From Ruminococcaceae bacterium UBA5904 (GTDB taxonomy: Bacteria > Bacillota > Clostridia > Oscillospirales > Acutalibacteraceae), in NCBI GenBank assembly GCA_002431305.1, contig DJEG01000042.1, forward strand, positions 1 through 16,823: DNA of 16,823 nt. Direction: 5' to 3'. Below are positions 1-6,870 of the stretch, in pieces. The notes beneath the pieces were generated by a model. The model was not told where the DNA came from and searched no databases. It worked only from the letters and a program-made list of their open reading frames with translations. Every line of letters begins with the position of its first letter. Within the stretch, counting starts at the first letter, position 1. Position numbers and translations under genes: made by a program.

Positions 1-48
1 CGCCGTAATGCTTGTAAAGTTTTGGGTGGTACAGCGTACTAGAAACAC

Positions 49-80
49 AAAAAGGCTGTTCCGAAAAATCGGAACAGCCT
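49..80 (-). terminator. Rho-independent terminator of the rpsF-ssb-rpsR operon
   Basis: A perfect 10-bp stem (AGGCTGTTCC / GGAACAGCCT) with an 8-nt loop lies about 30 nt downstream of the rpsR stop. Read on the minus strand it is followed by five T residues. This is the expected end of the rpsF-ssb-rpsR transcript. Confidence 0.9.
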
Positions 81-110
81 CAATACTGCTTTTATTAAGC
101 CCTTATTTCA

Positions 111-365
111 TTAATCCGAAACGTAGGGAAGAAGAGCAATCTGACGAGCGCGCTTAATAGCAATCGTGAGATCTCTCTGATGCTTTGCGCAGGTGCCGGT
201 GATTCTTCTGGGAAGAATCTTTGCTCTCTCGGATGTGAAGCGATGAAGCTTTGCGACATCCTTGTAATCTATGGTTTCAGCCTTTTCAACGCAGAAAACG
301 CAGACCTTTTTACGGCCTTTTCTGCCGGCAGGGCGTCCGCCTTTATCGCTTTTTTCGTAAGCCAT
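111..365 (-). CDS. rpsR: 30S ribosomal protein S18
   Basis: Small-subunit ribosomal protein S18 (84 aa), which binds 16S rRNA as a heterodimer with S6 on the platform of the 30S subunit. The family is recognised from the basic N-terminus, the core around residues 32-58 (IDYKDV...[16 protein letters not shown]) and the C-terminal [13 protein letters not shown]. Cys22, Cys25, Cys59 and His62 make this a zinc-binding (C+) S18. The ATG is preceded by an AGGAGG Shine-Dalgarno site at good spacing. It is the last gene of the rpsF-ssb-rpsR operon, 38 nt after ssb, and is followed by a strong terminator. The family is certain. Zinc binding is inferred from the retained ligands; many bacteria also carry a C- paralogue, which is not in this window. 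Confidence 0.98.
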   Translation of the reverse strand: MAYEKSDKGGRPAGRKGRKKVCVFCVEKAETIDYKDVAKLHRFTSERAKILPRRITGTCAKHQRDLTIAIKRARQIALLPYVSD

Positions 366-403
366 TACGTAAACCTCCTTAGAAAATTAAAGATCAATTA
401 AGA

Positions 404-865
404 TCAAAACGGAAGATCGTCTTCCGAATCGGACAGAGTATCAAAATCCTCTGAACCGCCGTTCTGAAAAGCAGCGGGAGCTGTTGAACCTGCGTCGCTG
501 CGTCCCGAAGGAGCAGAACCGGCGTTGTAACCGCCGCCCGATTCATTTTTGGAACCGCAGAAACTGACTCTGTCTGCGACAACTTCCCAAACAGTGACTT
601 TTCTGCCGTCTCTGTTATCGTAAGACCTCGACTGAAGCGAGCCCTGAATCGCAATCATCTGACCCTTACGGAAATACTTAGTAACAAAATCCGCCTGCTG
701 ACGCCATGCGACAACATTGATAAAATCAGTCTGACGATCCTCACCCTGTCTTGCGTAACCGCGGTCAACGGCAACGGCGAACGATGTAACGGAAATACCC
801 GAAGACGTCGTCTTAAGCTCGGGGTCGGCAACAAGTCTGCCCATTAAAATAACCGAGTTCAACAT
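404..865 (-). CDS. ssb: Single-stranded DNA-binding protein
   Basis: SSB (153 aa) coats single-stranded DNA during replication, recombination and repair, normally as a homotetramer. Residues 1 to about 105 form the OB fold, starting MLNSVILMGRLVADPEL, with INVVAWRQQADFVTKYFRKG and later RKVTVWEVVADRVSF. A flexible Gly/Ser/Ala/Asn-rich linker follows (about 106-140). The protein ends in the acidic tip DDLPF, which in this family docks partner proteins such as PriA, RecQ and RecO. The start is set by a GGAG site about 10 nt upstream. It lies between rpsF (20-nt gap) and rpsR, the usual order in Firmicutes, so its expression is tied to ribosomal protein control. This looks like the chromosomal housekeeping copy rather than a phage or plasmid SSB. 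Confidence 0.98.
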   Translation of the reverse strand: MLNSVILMGRLVADPELKTTSSGISVTSFAVAVDRGYARQGEDRQTDFINVVAWRQQADFVTKYFRKGQMIAIQGSLQSRSYDNRDGRKVTVWEVVADRVSFCGSKNESGGGYNAGSAPSGRSDAGSTAPAAFQNGGSEDFDTLSDSEDDLPF

Positions 866-886
866 GCTTTTTTACTCTCCTCAGAA

Positions 887-1165
887 TTATTTTTTAACAA
901 CGATTGAACGAAGAATGCCGTCGGTAATTCTGGCGATACGCTCGAACTCTGCGGGGAATTCCGTGTTAGCCTCGAAGTTATAAAGAACGTAGTGACCCTC
1001 TGACTCGTAGTTGATTTCGTATGCAAGTTTTCTCTTACCCCATACGTCAACACTCTCGAGAGTACCGTTAGCCTCGATAAGAGCCTTGAACTTCTCGCTG
1101 AGCTCCTCGATCTTCTCGTCACCGTTCTTTACGGAGATTACGATTATAGCCTCGTACTTTGTCAT
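887..1165 (-). CDS. rpsF: 30S ribosomal protein S6
   Basis: Ribosomal protein S6 (92 aa) forms a heterodimer with S18 and binds the central domain of 16S rRNA. It has the family's ferredoxin-like fold: N-terminal MTKYEAIIVIS, a helix with EKFKALIEANG, then the WGKRKLAYEINYESEGHY block and the C-terminal RIARITDGILRSIVVKK. The start at 1165 is chosen because AAAGGAGGTG lies just upstream and S6 proteins begin here. The reading frame is open for 40 more codons upstream, but that part covers the leader and promoter and has no S6 similarity. It is the first gene of the operon with ssb and rpsR. A near-consensus promoter and a structured leader precede it, and the leader may mediate S6:S18 feedback. 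Confidence 0.97.
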   Translation of the reverse strand: MTKYEAIIVISVKNGDEKIEELSEKFKALIEANGTLESVDVWGKRKLAYEINYESEGHYVLYNFEANTEFPAEFERIARITDGILRSIVVKK

Positions 1166-1187
1166 TAATGCTGCACCTCCTTTTGGA

Positions 1188-1222
1188 CATATGGCTCCGC
1201 CTTTAATCGGAGCAAGGATATG
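1188..1222 (-). promoter_or_regulatory. Candidate S6:S18-binding leader structure of rpsF
   Basis: The leader transcript can fold into an imperfect hairpin: an outer 5-bp stem (CATAT/ATATG), an asymmetric internal loop (CCTT opposite C), an inner 6-bp stem (GCTCCG/CGGAGC) and an 8-nt loop. It ends shortly before the rpsF ribosome-binding site. rpsF leaders in many bacteria carry an imperfect hairpin with a conserved CCG that mimics the 16S site and binds the S6:S18 complex. The position and overall shape fit, but I could not align this to the family model, so the assignment is tentative. Confidence 0.45.
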
Positions 1223-1223
1223 C

Positions 1224-1245
1224 GTATAAAGCCATAACTTTATAC
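1224..1245 (-). other. Second leader hairpin in the rpsF 5' UTR
   Basis: A perfect 8-bp inverted repeat (GTATAAAG / CTTTATAC) with a 6-nt loop sits directly after the presumed transcription start of rpsF and just 5' of the candidate S6:S18 element. It has no T tract, so it is not a terminator. It may stabilise the 5' end or belong to the regulatory fold. Confidence 0.5.
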
Positions 1246-1256
1246 AGCAATTACAT

Positions 1257-1285
1257 ATTATATATGAAAACGTTTCGTGTGTCAA
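1257..1285 (-). promoter_or_regulatory. Sigma-A promoter of rpsF-ssb-rpsR
   Basis: A perfect -35 TTGACA (1280-1285), a 17-nt spacer and a perfect -10 TATAAT (1257-1262) read on the minus strand. Transcription would start near 1250, giving a leader of about 85 nt. This is a very strong promoter, as expected for a ribosomal protein operon. Confidence 0.92.
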
Positions 1286-1318
1286 GTGCCGATTTTAATT
1301 TTGTTGACATTGCGCGAA

Positions 1319-2251
1319 TTAATTGACTTTTCCGAGATATTCCTCGAGACTCAATCCGCTTGCCTTGATTTTCGAAGCGTTTTCAACTCCGACGTAACGC
1401 CAGTGCCACGGCTCCGCCTTAACGCCGGTATACTTCTTATTTTCCTCTGTATATCTCAATATAAATCCGTAGTCGTCGGCATGCTCGCAAAGCCACGCAT
1501 ACTCCGCGGAATCCGCGAAACGGCTGTCGACCCAGCCAATATCCATGGCGATGCCGATATTGTGCTCACTGCTTCCCGGAGGCATACGGCGGGTTGAGGC
1601 AAGCGCCTCTGACTCCTCCTGCGAATAGCCGTCGGCAAGGTACTCCTCTACAAGATTATTATATAAATATTTCTGTTTTGAATAGCTTCTGTAGCCCGAC
1701 ACCGGGGTAAGAGTCACGCCGTCCGCTTTTCCAGCGTCGTACATTTTCTGATACGCCTCGGCGGCTCTGTAGTCAAGAAGCTGATCCGAACCCTTTATAG
1801 CTGGAACAAAATTAATTTCATCGTCAACATTGTCGCTGACGCGGTAGAACGTATTAAGCAAAACTAGTTTCCACTCGCTGTCGTTTTCAGGCAGAGAAAT
1901 CATCTGCGGTTCGGTAAGCAGTCTGACTCCCGATGAAGATGATTTTTTCGTCGTCGAATTCTGTTTTTCAGTAACCTTCACGGTCGTTTCTTTTGCAGTC
2001 GTTATAACCGCCGTCGTCGGCGCGGAAGTTTCGGTTTTCGTTGTAGTCTCAGCCTTTTTCTTTTCGGTTACATGCGCGTAATCTTCCATGCTTGACTCGG
2101 GCGTTACGCTCGTCTGCTCCTTATCTTTCTTATTATTTAAAGCCGTAACAATAAACACCGCCGCGGCAATTATTACAACAGCCGTTACGGCAACGCACAG
2201 AGTGACAATTTTCGGATTTATGGAATTTTTCCTCTTTTTCTTTTCGGACAC
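1319..2251 (-). CDS. VanY-like D-alanyl-D-alanine carboxypeptidase, membrane-anchored
   Basis: Zinc D,D-carboxypeptidase of peptidase family M15B (310 aa), which trims the terminal D-Ala from peptidoglycan stem peptides outside the cell. A short basic N-terminus (KKKRK) and one hydrophobic segment (about 14-37) form an uncleaved signal anchor. A Thr/Ser/Lys-rich linker spans about 45-108 and likely crosses the wall. The catalytic domain fills about 115-295. Visible motifs are SGYRSYSKQKYLY (185-197), SEHNIGIAMDIGW (228-240; zinc ligands His230 and Asp237) and EPWHWRYVG (280-288; catalytic Glu280, ligand His283). The start is GTG, preceded by GGAG; the nearby ATG is immediately followed by a stop in its own frame. 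It has its own promoter. No vancomycin-resistance genes are near, so ordinary wall remodelling is more likely than resistance. No terminator separates it from the rpsF promoter downstream. Confidence 0.93.
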   Translation of the reverse strand: MSEKKKRKNSINPKIVTLCVAVTAVVIIAAAVFIVTALNNKKDKEQTSVTPESSMEDYAHVTEKKKAETTTKTETSAPTTAVITTAKETTVKVTEKQNSTTKKSSSSGVRLLTEPQMISLPENDSEWKLVLLNTFYRVSDNVDDEINFVPAIKGSDQLLDYRAAEAYQKMYDAGKADGVTLTPVSGYRSYSKQKYLYNNLVEEYLADGYSQEESEALASTRRMPPGSSEHNIGIAMDIGWVDSRFADSAEYAWLCEHADDYGFILRYTEENKKYTGVKAEPWHWRYVGVENASKIKASGLSLEEYLGKVN

Positions 2252-2281
2252 TTAATTCATCTCCGTAAAATTAGTGACTTT

Positions 2282-2310
2282 ATTATACATTTTATTTAAA
2301 GAAAAGTCAA
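2282..2310 (-). promoter_or_regulatory. Sigma-A promoter of the carboxypeptidase gene
   Basis: On the minus strand, TTGACT (2305-2310), a 17-nt spacer and TATAAT (2282-2287) lie upstream of the GTG-started carboxypeptidase gene. The predicted leader is about 25 nt. Confidence 0.85.
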
Positions 2311-2372
2311 CCGAACTTATTATTGTACATTACAGACAATTATAGAACTGTTTTTTTGTTTAGTATGAATAG

Positions 2373-2401
2373 TCGACAATTGCATCATTATGTGATAGAA
2401 T
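2373..2401 (+). promoter_or_regulatory. Distal sigma-A promoter of the lipoprotein gene
   Basis: TCGACA (2373-2378), a 17-nt spacer ending in TGA and TAGAAT (2396-2401) make a good extended -10 promoter. Its start near 2408 would give a leader of about 94 nt. It is one of two candidate promoters in tandem. Confidence 0.6.
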
Positions 2402-2441
2402 ATTCAGAGATTCAAAAATGATAATAGTTCACAAAATAATG

Positions 2442-2471
2442 TTGTAAATTATCGCCGTTGTGTGATATACT
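2442..2471 (+). promoter_or_regulatory. Proximal sigma-A promoter of the lipoprotein gene
   Basis: TTGTAA (2442-2447), an 18-nt spacer and an extended -10 TGATATACT (TATACT at 2466-2471). The TGTGATA element recurs in the distal promoter about 70 bp upstream. Confidence 0.6.
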
Positions 2472-2501
2472 TACTTCATTGCATAAAAAGGAGTTTCATA
2501 T

Positions 2502-3395
2502 ATGAACAAATCAGCTAAGCGCGTCGTTGCCGCTATTCTCGCTTCTCTGTCGCTCGCTTCGTTCGCAGGATGCGACATCATCAAGGACGTTGAGGAAGTA
2601 ACCGAGGACAAAACACCTGTTGTCGAGGCTCAGATCCCCGTTACAAAACAGGAAATCGTCGATTACTACAACACGGTAACGAATTATTTAAGAGACGATG
2701 CAAATTTCAAGTCAAACGCTCCCTCAGTGGATGTAGGCGAAAAAATCGATATTGACGATATAAAAATTACAGCTCCCGAATCGGATGAAACACCCGACGA
2801 GCTCAAACCGCTTGCAACGAGCGCAAAGCAGATTAAAAAAACCATACTCGAAAAGCTCAACTCTTCCGTAGGCTCCGAGGCGGGCAAAAAATCAATCGAA
2901 TACGGCAAGGGCGGTATTAAGGACAGCCTTTCACCCGAGGGCGTTCAGGTCAGCGCACTGACTGTCGACGACGTCTGCGCGGCAGAGTGCGAAACCGAAA
3001 ACGGCGTATATAATATAGATATATATATCGAGAGCGCGCCCGAGTCGATTAAGAAGGTTTTCGACCTGCCCGATAAGGCTTCGGTTCTCAGCGAAATCGC
3101 AAAGACCGATAATTACATGGTTATAAAGGACTACACAACGGCGTATATAGACCGCGACGAGAGAGCGTTATATAACGAGGAAAATCCCGACGATATTCCA
3201 GAGTGCAAGATTCACATGACAGTTAACGCAGACACCAACAAGGTTACGTCCATAGAATTCATCCGCTCGGAGAAGGTCAACGCTCCCGCGCTCGGAACAG
3301 GTTCGTTCGAGAGTTTCGGCAGATTCAATATCGCGTTCAGATTAAAAGATTCCAAAACGTTTAAATTCATTTGGACCGCACCCGTAACCGAATAA
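2502..3395 (+). CDS. Putative lipoprotein of unknown function
   Basis: A 297-aa protein with a lipoprotein signal peptide: basic start MNKSAKR, hydrophobic core about 8-20, and a lipobox ending FAGC with the acylated Cys at residue 24. Phe at -3 is less usual than Leu but accepted. The mature protein is acidic and should sit on the outer face of the cytoplasmic membrane. I see no catalytic motif, repeat or known binding domain. The part from about 45 to 180 looks helical and charged; the C-terminal third has alternating beta-like strands (for example ECKIHMTVNADTNKVTSIEF). The ATG follows a good AAGGAG site at 8 nt. It is a single-gene unit with its own promoters and terminator, between a wall carboxypeptidase and typA. 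It is a real gene by signal peptide, ribosome-binding site and codon use; the function is not recognisable. Confidence 0.85.
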   Translation: MNKSAKRVVAAILASLSLASFAGCDIIKDVEEVTEDKTPVVEAQIPVTKQEIVDYYNTVTNYLRDDANFKSNAPSVDVGEKIDIDDIKITAPESDETPDELKPLATSAKQIKKTILEKLNSSVGSEAGKKSIEYGKGGIKDSLSPEGVQVSALTVDDVCAAECETENGVYNIDIYIESAPESIKKVFDLPDKASVLSEIAKTDNYMVIKDYTTAYIDRDERALYNEENPDDIPECKIHMTVNADTNKVTSIEFIRSEKVNAPALGTGSFESFGRFNIAFRLKDSKTFKFIWTAPVTE

Positions 3396-3413
3396 TAATT
3401 ATTAAACAATTTT

Positions 3414-3447
3414 CAAGGCTTCCCGATAAAAGAGGAGCCTTGTTTTT
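3414..3447 (+). terminator. Terminator of the lipoprotein gene
   Basis: Stem CAAGGCT-CC / GG-AGCCTTG with one bulged T, followed by five T residues on the plus strand, about 20 nt after the stop codon. Confidence 0.88.
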
Positions 3448-3523
3448 ATGCTTATATCGGCATATTCGAAAAAACCGCGTTTTGTTTGTTTTATACAAAT
3501 ATCGGCAAAATATTTATTTACTG

Positions 3524-3552
3524 TTGCCAAACGCTTTAAATAGTGATATTAT
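3524..3552 (+). promoter_or_regulatory. Sigma-A promoter of typA
   Basis: TTGCCA (3524-3529), a 17-nt spacer and an extended -10 TGATATTAT (TATTAT at 3547-3552). The start would be near 3559, about 50 nt before the likely TTG start codon. Confidence 0.75.
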
Positions 3553-3607
3553 TTTATTTTGTAATAAAGTTATGTAACAAAGTTATATGTATTTGGAAGG
3601 TGTTATT

Positions 3608-5431
3608 TTGAATTCCGCACAGAATGTCAGAAACATTGCCATAATCGCTCACGTCGACCACGGCAAAACAACGCTCGTCGACCAGCTTTTACGTCAGAGC
3701 GGTACGTTCAGAAGCAACGAACAGGTTGCAGAGAGAGTCATGGACTCAAACGACCTTGAGAGGGAGAGAGGAATTACCATCCTCTCAAAAAACACGTCGG
3801 TTCACTACAACGGCGTTAAGATAAACATTGTCGACACTCCCGGACATGCCGATTTCGGCGGCGAGGTTGAGCGTATAATGACAATGGTCGACGGCGCGCT
3901 TCTTCTCGTTGACGCATTTGAAGGATGCATGCCTCAGACGCGTTTCGTTCTCTCAAAAGCTCTTGCATTAAAGAAAAAAATCATTGTAGTTATCAATAAA
4001 ATAGACCGTCCCGGAGCCAGACCCGACGAGGTTATCGACGAAGTTCTCGACTTATTCATAGAGCTCGGAGCCGACGACGATCAGATAGAATTTCCGGTTG
4101 TTTTCGCTTCGGCTAAGGACGGCTACGCTTCGCTTGATTCGTCCGTAAGAGAGGGCGACATGAGACCTCTTTTCCAGTCGATAATAGATAATATCGAACC
4201 GCCCAAGGGCGACGACGACGCACCGTTACAGCTTCTGTTTTCGAGTCTTGACTACGACGACTACGTAGGACGTATCGGCATAGGCAAGGTTGAGCGCGGA
4301 AAGATTAAGCAGGGCGAGAACGTCGTTCTCTGCAAACAGGACGGCGAACAGCAGAACGTTAAACTCGCAAAGCTCTATCAGTTCGAGGGACTTAAAAGAG
4401 TCGAGGTTTCCGACGCTAAGTGCGGAGACATAGTAGCGGTTTCCGGTATCGCGGGACTCAATATAGGCGAGACAATATGTGACTCGCAGTGCGTTGAACC
4501 CCTTCCGTTCGTTAAAATTGACGAGCCTACGCTGTCGATGAACTTCATGGTAAACGACAGCCCGTTCGCCGGTCAGGACGGCAAATTCGTTACATCGAGA
4601 AACCTGCGCGCAAGACTGTTCAAAGAAGTCGAGACAAACGTCAGCATGAGAGTCGAAGAAACAGACAGCACCGACACGTTTAAGGTTTCGGGCAGAGGCG
4701 AACTTCATCTTTCCATTCTGATTGAAACAATGCGCCGTCAGGGTTACGAATTCCAGGTTTCCAGCCCTAAGGTTATATTCAAAAAGGACGAAAACGGCAA
4801 GCTTTTAGAGCCTATCGAGCTTCTTATCATCGAGGTTCCGAACGATTACGTCGGTCCTGTTATGGAGAAAATCGGTTCGCGCAGAGGCGAGCTTGAAAAC
4901 ATGACAATACGCGACGGCGGAACGACTCACCTCGAATTTCTCATTCCCGCAAGAGGACTTATCGGTTACAGAAGCGAATTTCTTACCGACACTAACGGTT
5001 ACGGCATCATGAACAACCTTTTCCACGCGTACGAGCCGTACAAGGGCGAGATTGTAACCCGCGACAGAGGTTCGATTATCGCACACGAGGCGGGCGAATC
5101 GACCGGCTACGGTCTGTTCAATACACAGGACAGAGGCCGTCTGTTCATAGGTCCCGGCGTTCCCGTTTACGAGGGAATGATAGTCGGCGAATGCTCAAAG
5201 AACGAGGATATTGTCTGCAACGTATGCAAGAAAAAGCAGATGACAAATACACGTGCCGCGGGAAGCGACGACGCGTTAAGACTCGTTCCCCACTCCGTAC
5301 TCAGCCTCGAGCAGTGCATGGAATTCTTAAGCGACGACGAACTTCTCGAAGTTACGCCTCATCATTTAAGACTGCGTAAAATGATTCTCTCAAAAGAACA
5401 GAGAATGAAACAGCAGTTCAGAAAGAAATAA
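3608..5431 (+). CDS. typA: Ribosome-binding GTPase TypA/BipA
   Basis: Translational GTPase of the TypA/BipA family, related to EF-G and LepA, which binds the ribosome and supports 50S assembly and stress adaptation. The GTPase domain shows the P-loop AHVDHGKTT (14-22), switch I ERERGITI (51-58), DTPGH (76-80) and NKID (130-133). EF-Tu-like domain 2, the EF-G-like domains ([21 protein letters not shown]) and the BipA-specific C-terminal domain follow. From the TTG at 3608 the protein is 607 aa, a normal length. TTG is preferred because GGAAGGTG lies just before it and the family usually begins a few residues before [14 protein letters not shown]. An in-frame ATG at 3587 would add seven residues but has no ribosome-binding site. 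It is a monocistronic unit with its own promoter and terminator. Confidence 0.96.
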   Translation: MNSAQNVRNIAIIAHVDHGKTTLVDQLLRQSGTFRSNEQVAERVMDSNDLERERGITILSKNTSVHYNGVKINIVDTPGHADFGGEVERIMTMVDGALLLVDAFEGCMPQTRFVLSKALALKKKIIVVINKIDRPGARPDEVIDEVLDLFIELGADDDQIEFPVVFASAKDGYASLDSSVREGDMRPLFQSIIDNIEPPKGDDDAPLQLLFSSLDYDDYVGRIGIGKVERGKIKQGENVVLCKQDGEQQNVKLAKLYQFEGLKRVEVSDAKCGDIVAVSGIAGLNIGETICDSQCVEPLPFVKIDEPTLSMNFMVNDSPFAGQDGKFVTSRNLRARLFKEVETNVSMRVEETDSTDTFKVSGRGELHLSILIETMRRQGYEFQVSSPKVIFKKDENGKLLEPIELLIIEVPNDYVGPVMEKIGSRRGELENMTIRDGGTTHLEFLIPARGLIGYRSEFLTDTNGYGIMNNLFHAYEPYKGEIVTRDRGSIIAHEAGESTGYGLFNTQDRGRLFIGPGVPVYEGMIVGECSKNEDIVCNVCKKKQMTNTRAAGSDDALRLVPHSVLSLEQCMEFLSDDELLEVTPHHLRLRKMILSKEQRMKQQFRKK

Positions 5432-5447
5432 TCAAAAATAAAATACG

Positions 5448-5483
5448 AACTCGGAAAGGACAAATCCTCTCCGAGTTTTTTTT
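5448..5483 (+). terminator. Terminator of typA
   Basis: Stem AACTCGGA-AGGA / TCCT-TCCGAGTT with one mismatch and a 4-nt loop, followed by eight T residues, about 16 nt after the typA stop. Confidence 0.93.
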
Positions 5484-5496
5484 GTATATTCAAGTT

Positions 5497-5541
5497 AAAA
5501 AAATCCCCCCCGTCCGGCGATGAGCAAAAAACGGAGGGATT
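5497..5541 (-). terminator. Terminator of ackA
   Basis: On the minus strand, AATCCCTCCG pairs with CGGGGGGGATT (one G-U pair and one extra G) around a loop of about 19 nt, followed by a run of T. It lies 20 nt after the ackA stop and is separate from the typA terminator, so the convergent genes are insulated from both sides. Confidence 0.8.
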
Positions 5542-5561
5542 ATTCCTGATTTGATTATAAA

Positions 5562-6764
5562 TTACAAAGCTTCTACGATCTCTTTTGTATCCTGCGCTAT
5601 CATAAGCTCCTCATTGGTCGGGATAACGAACATTCTGACCTTTGAGCCGGGAACGGAAATTTCGACCTCTTCGCCGCGGAGCTTATTTGTCTCCTCGTTA
5701 ATTGCGGTACCGAGGAACTCGAGCTTTTCTGCGACTCTCGTTCTGTACTGCGGGTTATTTTCTCCGATACCTCCGGTGAATACAACAGCGTCGAGACCGC
5801 CCATAGCGGCCGCGAATCCGCCTATGTACTTAGTAAGCTGATGGCAGAGCATGGACTCAACGAGCTTAGCTCTTTCGTCGCCCTGCTTAGCTCTCTGCTC
5901 GATAGTTCTGTTGTCGCTCGTACCGGTAAGTCCGAGCATACCCGACTTTTTATTCATAACGGTGTCGATTTCATCGGGAGTGAGATTCTCGTTCTTCATG
6001 ATAATGGGAACGATAGCGGGGTCAATCGAACCGCAGCGCGTACCCATTATGATACCCTCAAGAGGCGTAACGCCCATGGTGGTATCGAAGCACTTGCCGT
6101 CAACGACAGCCGAAATCGAGGAACCGTTGCCGAGGTGGCAGGTTACAATCCTGGAATGCTCGGGAGAGCCGAGGAGTTCAATGCATCTCTTGCTTACGAA
6201 ACGGTGAGACGTTCCGTGGAAGCCGTAACGGCGGATACCGTACTTTTCATAATATTCATAGGGAAGAGCGTACATGTACGCATAGTCGGGCATAGTCGAA
6301 TGAAATCCGGTATCAAATACCGCAACCTGAGGAACGCCCTTCATTATAGCCTCGCACGCCTTGATACCGGTAAGGTTTGCGGGATTGTGGAGAGGTCCGA
6401 GCGGGAAGCACTCCTTGATAGCCTCCTCAACCTTTTCGTCAAAGAGAACGGAGCCCTTGAACTTCTCTCCGCCGTGCAGAACTCTGTGTCCCACCGCGCC
6501 GATTTCGTCCATTGAATTGATAACGCCGTGTTCCGCGCTCGTGAGAGTGTCGAGTACAATATTGATAGCAGCCATGTGGTCAGCCATAAGCTGAGGCTTC
6601 TTGATTATATTCTTTGATTCGTCAGAGGGAACCTTATGAGTAAACGTGCAGTTGTCGCATCCTATCTGCTCGCAGATACCCTTTGCAAGCAAATCGTTCG
6701 TATCCATGTCGATAAGCTGATATTTAAGAGACGAACTGCCCGCGTTTATAACGAGAATTTTCAT
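5562..6764 (-). CDS. ackA: Acetate kinase
   Basis: Acetate kinase (400 aa) interconverts acetyl phosphate + ADP and acetate + ATP in the cytoplasm, the ATP-yielding step of acetate fermentation. It belongs to the ASKHA fold. The signature MKILVINAGSSSLKYQL (1-17, Asn7) and GHRVLHGGE (92-100, Arg94) are present, as are VFDTGFH (149-155; catalytic Asp151), GFHGTSH (181-187; His183), GTRCGSIDPA (241-250; Arg243) and the C-terminal GGIGEN. The start at 6764 follows CGGAGG and matches the family N-terminus; an in-frame ATG 16 codons upstream lies in the promoter region. The usual partner phosphotransacetylase gene (pta) is not adjacent. The gene stands alone, divergent from tmcAL, with its own promoter and terminator. 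Confidence 0.98.
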   Translation of the reverse strand: MKILVINAGSSSLKYQLIDMDTNDLLAKGICEQIGCDNCTFTHKVPSDESKNIIKKPQLMADHMAAINIVLDTLTSAEHGVINSMDEIGAVGHRVLHGGEKFKGSVLFDEKVEEAIKECFPLGPLHNPANLTGIKACEAIMKGVPQVAVFDTGFHSTMPDYAYMYALPYEYYEKYGIRRYGFHGTSHRFVSKRCIELLGSPEHSRIVTCHLGNGSSISAVVDGKCFDTTMGVTPLEGIIMGTRCGSIDPAIVPIIMKNENLTPDEIDTVMNKKSGMLGLTGTSDNRTIEQRAKQGDERAKLVESMLCHQLTKYIGGFAAAMGGLDAVVFTGGIGENNPQYRTRVAEKLEFLGTAINEETNKLRGEEVEISVPGSKVRMFVIPTNEELMIAQDTKEIVEAL

Positions 6765-6793
6765 AATAAAATATACCTCCGAAATAAAAATAC

Positions 6794-6822
6794 TTGCTAA
6801 TTTCTCATACAAAGTTTATTAT
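6794..6822 (+). promoter_or_regulatory. Candidate promoter of tmcAL
   Basis: TTGCTA (6794-6799), a 17-nt spacer and TATTAT (6817-6822) on the plus strand, about 48 nt before the tmcAL start. Its -10 box overlaps that of the opposite ackA promoter, so the two promoters probably compete. It is weaker than the ackA promoter. Confidence 0.55.
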
Positions 6823-6846
6823 ATACTTATATAATTCCTTTTTCAA
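6818..6846 (-). promoter_or_regulatory. Sigma-A promoter of ackA
   Basis: On the minus strand, TTGAAA (6841-6846), a 17-nt spacer and TATAAT (6818-6823) precede ackA, giving a leader of about 45 nt. Confidence 0.85.
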
Positions 6847-6870
6847 GACTTTTTTGCACGGAGATAAAAA

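Noticed and set aside
1..42. Possible C-terminal end of a plus-strand gene (13 codons ending TAG)
   Set aside because: Too short to tell from chance; no motif, and no plus-strand terminator directly follows it.
1166..1285. 40-codon N-terminal extension of rpsF
   Set aside because: It would read through the promoter and leader; S6 proteins start at MTKYE with a strong ribosome-binding site there.
1319..2251. Vancomycin-resistance vanY
   Set aside because: No vanH, vanA-type ligase, vanX or two-component genes nearby; the protein fits ordinary M15B wall carboxypeptidases.
4226..4708. 160-codon open frame opposite typA
   Set aside because: An antisense shadow of a highly conserved GTPase gene, with no ribosome-binding site or recognisable motif.
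5841..6515. Long 224-codon open frame opposite ackA
   Set aside because: It lies wholly inside ackA on the other strand, has no family similarity I recognise, and is explained by the codon pattern of ackA.
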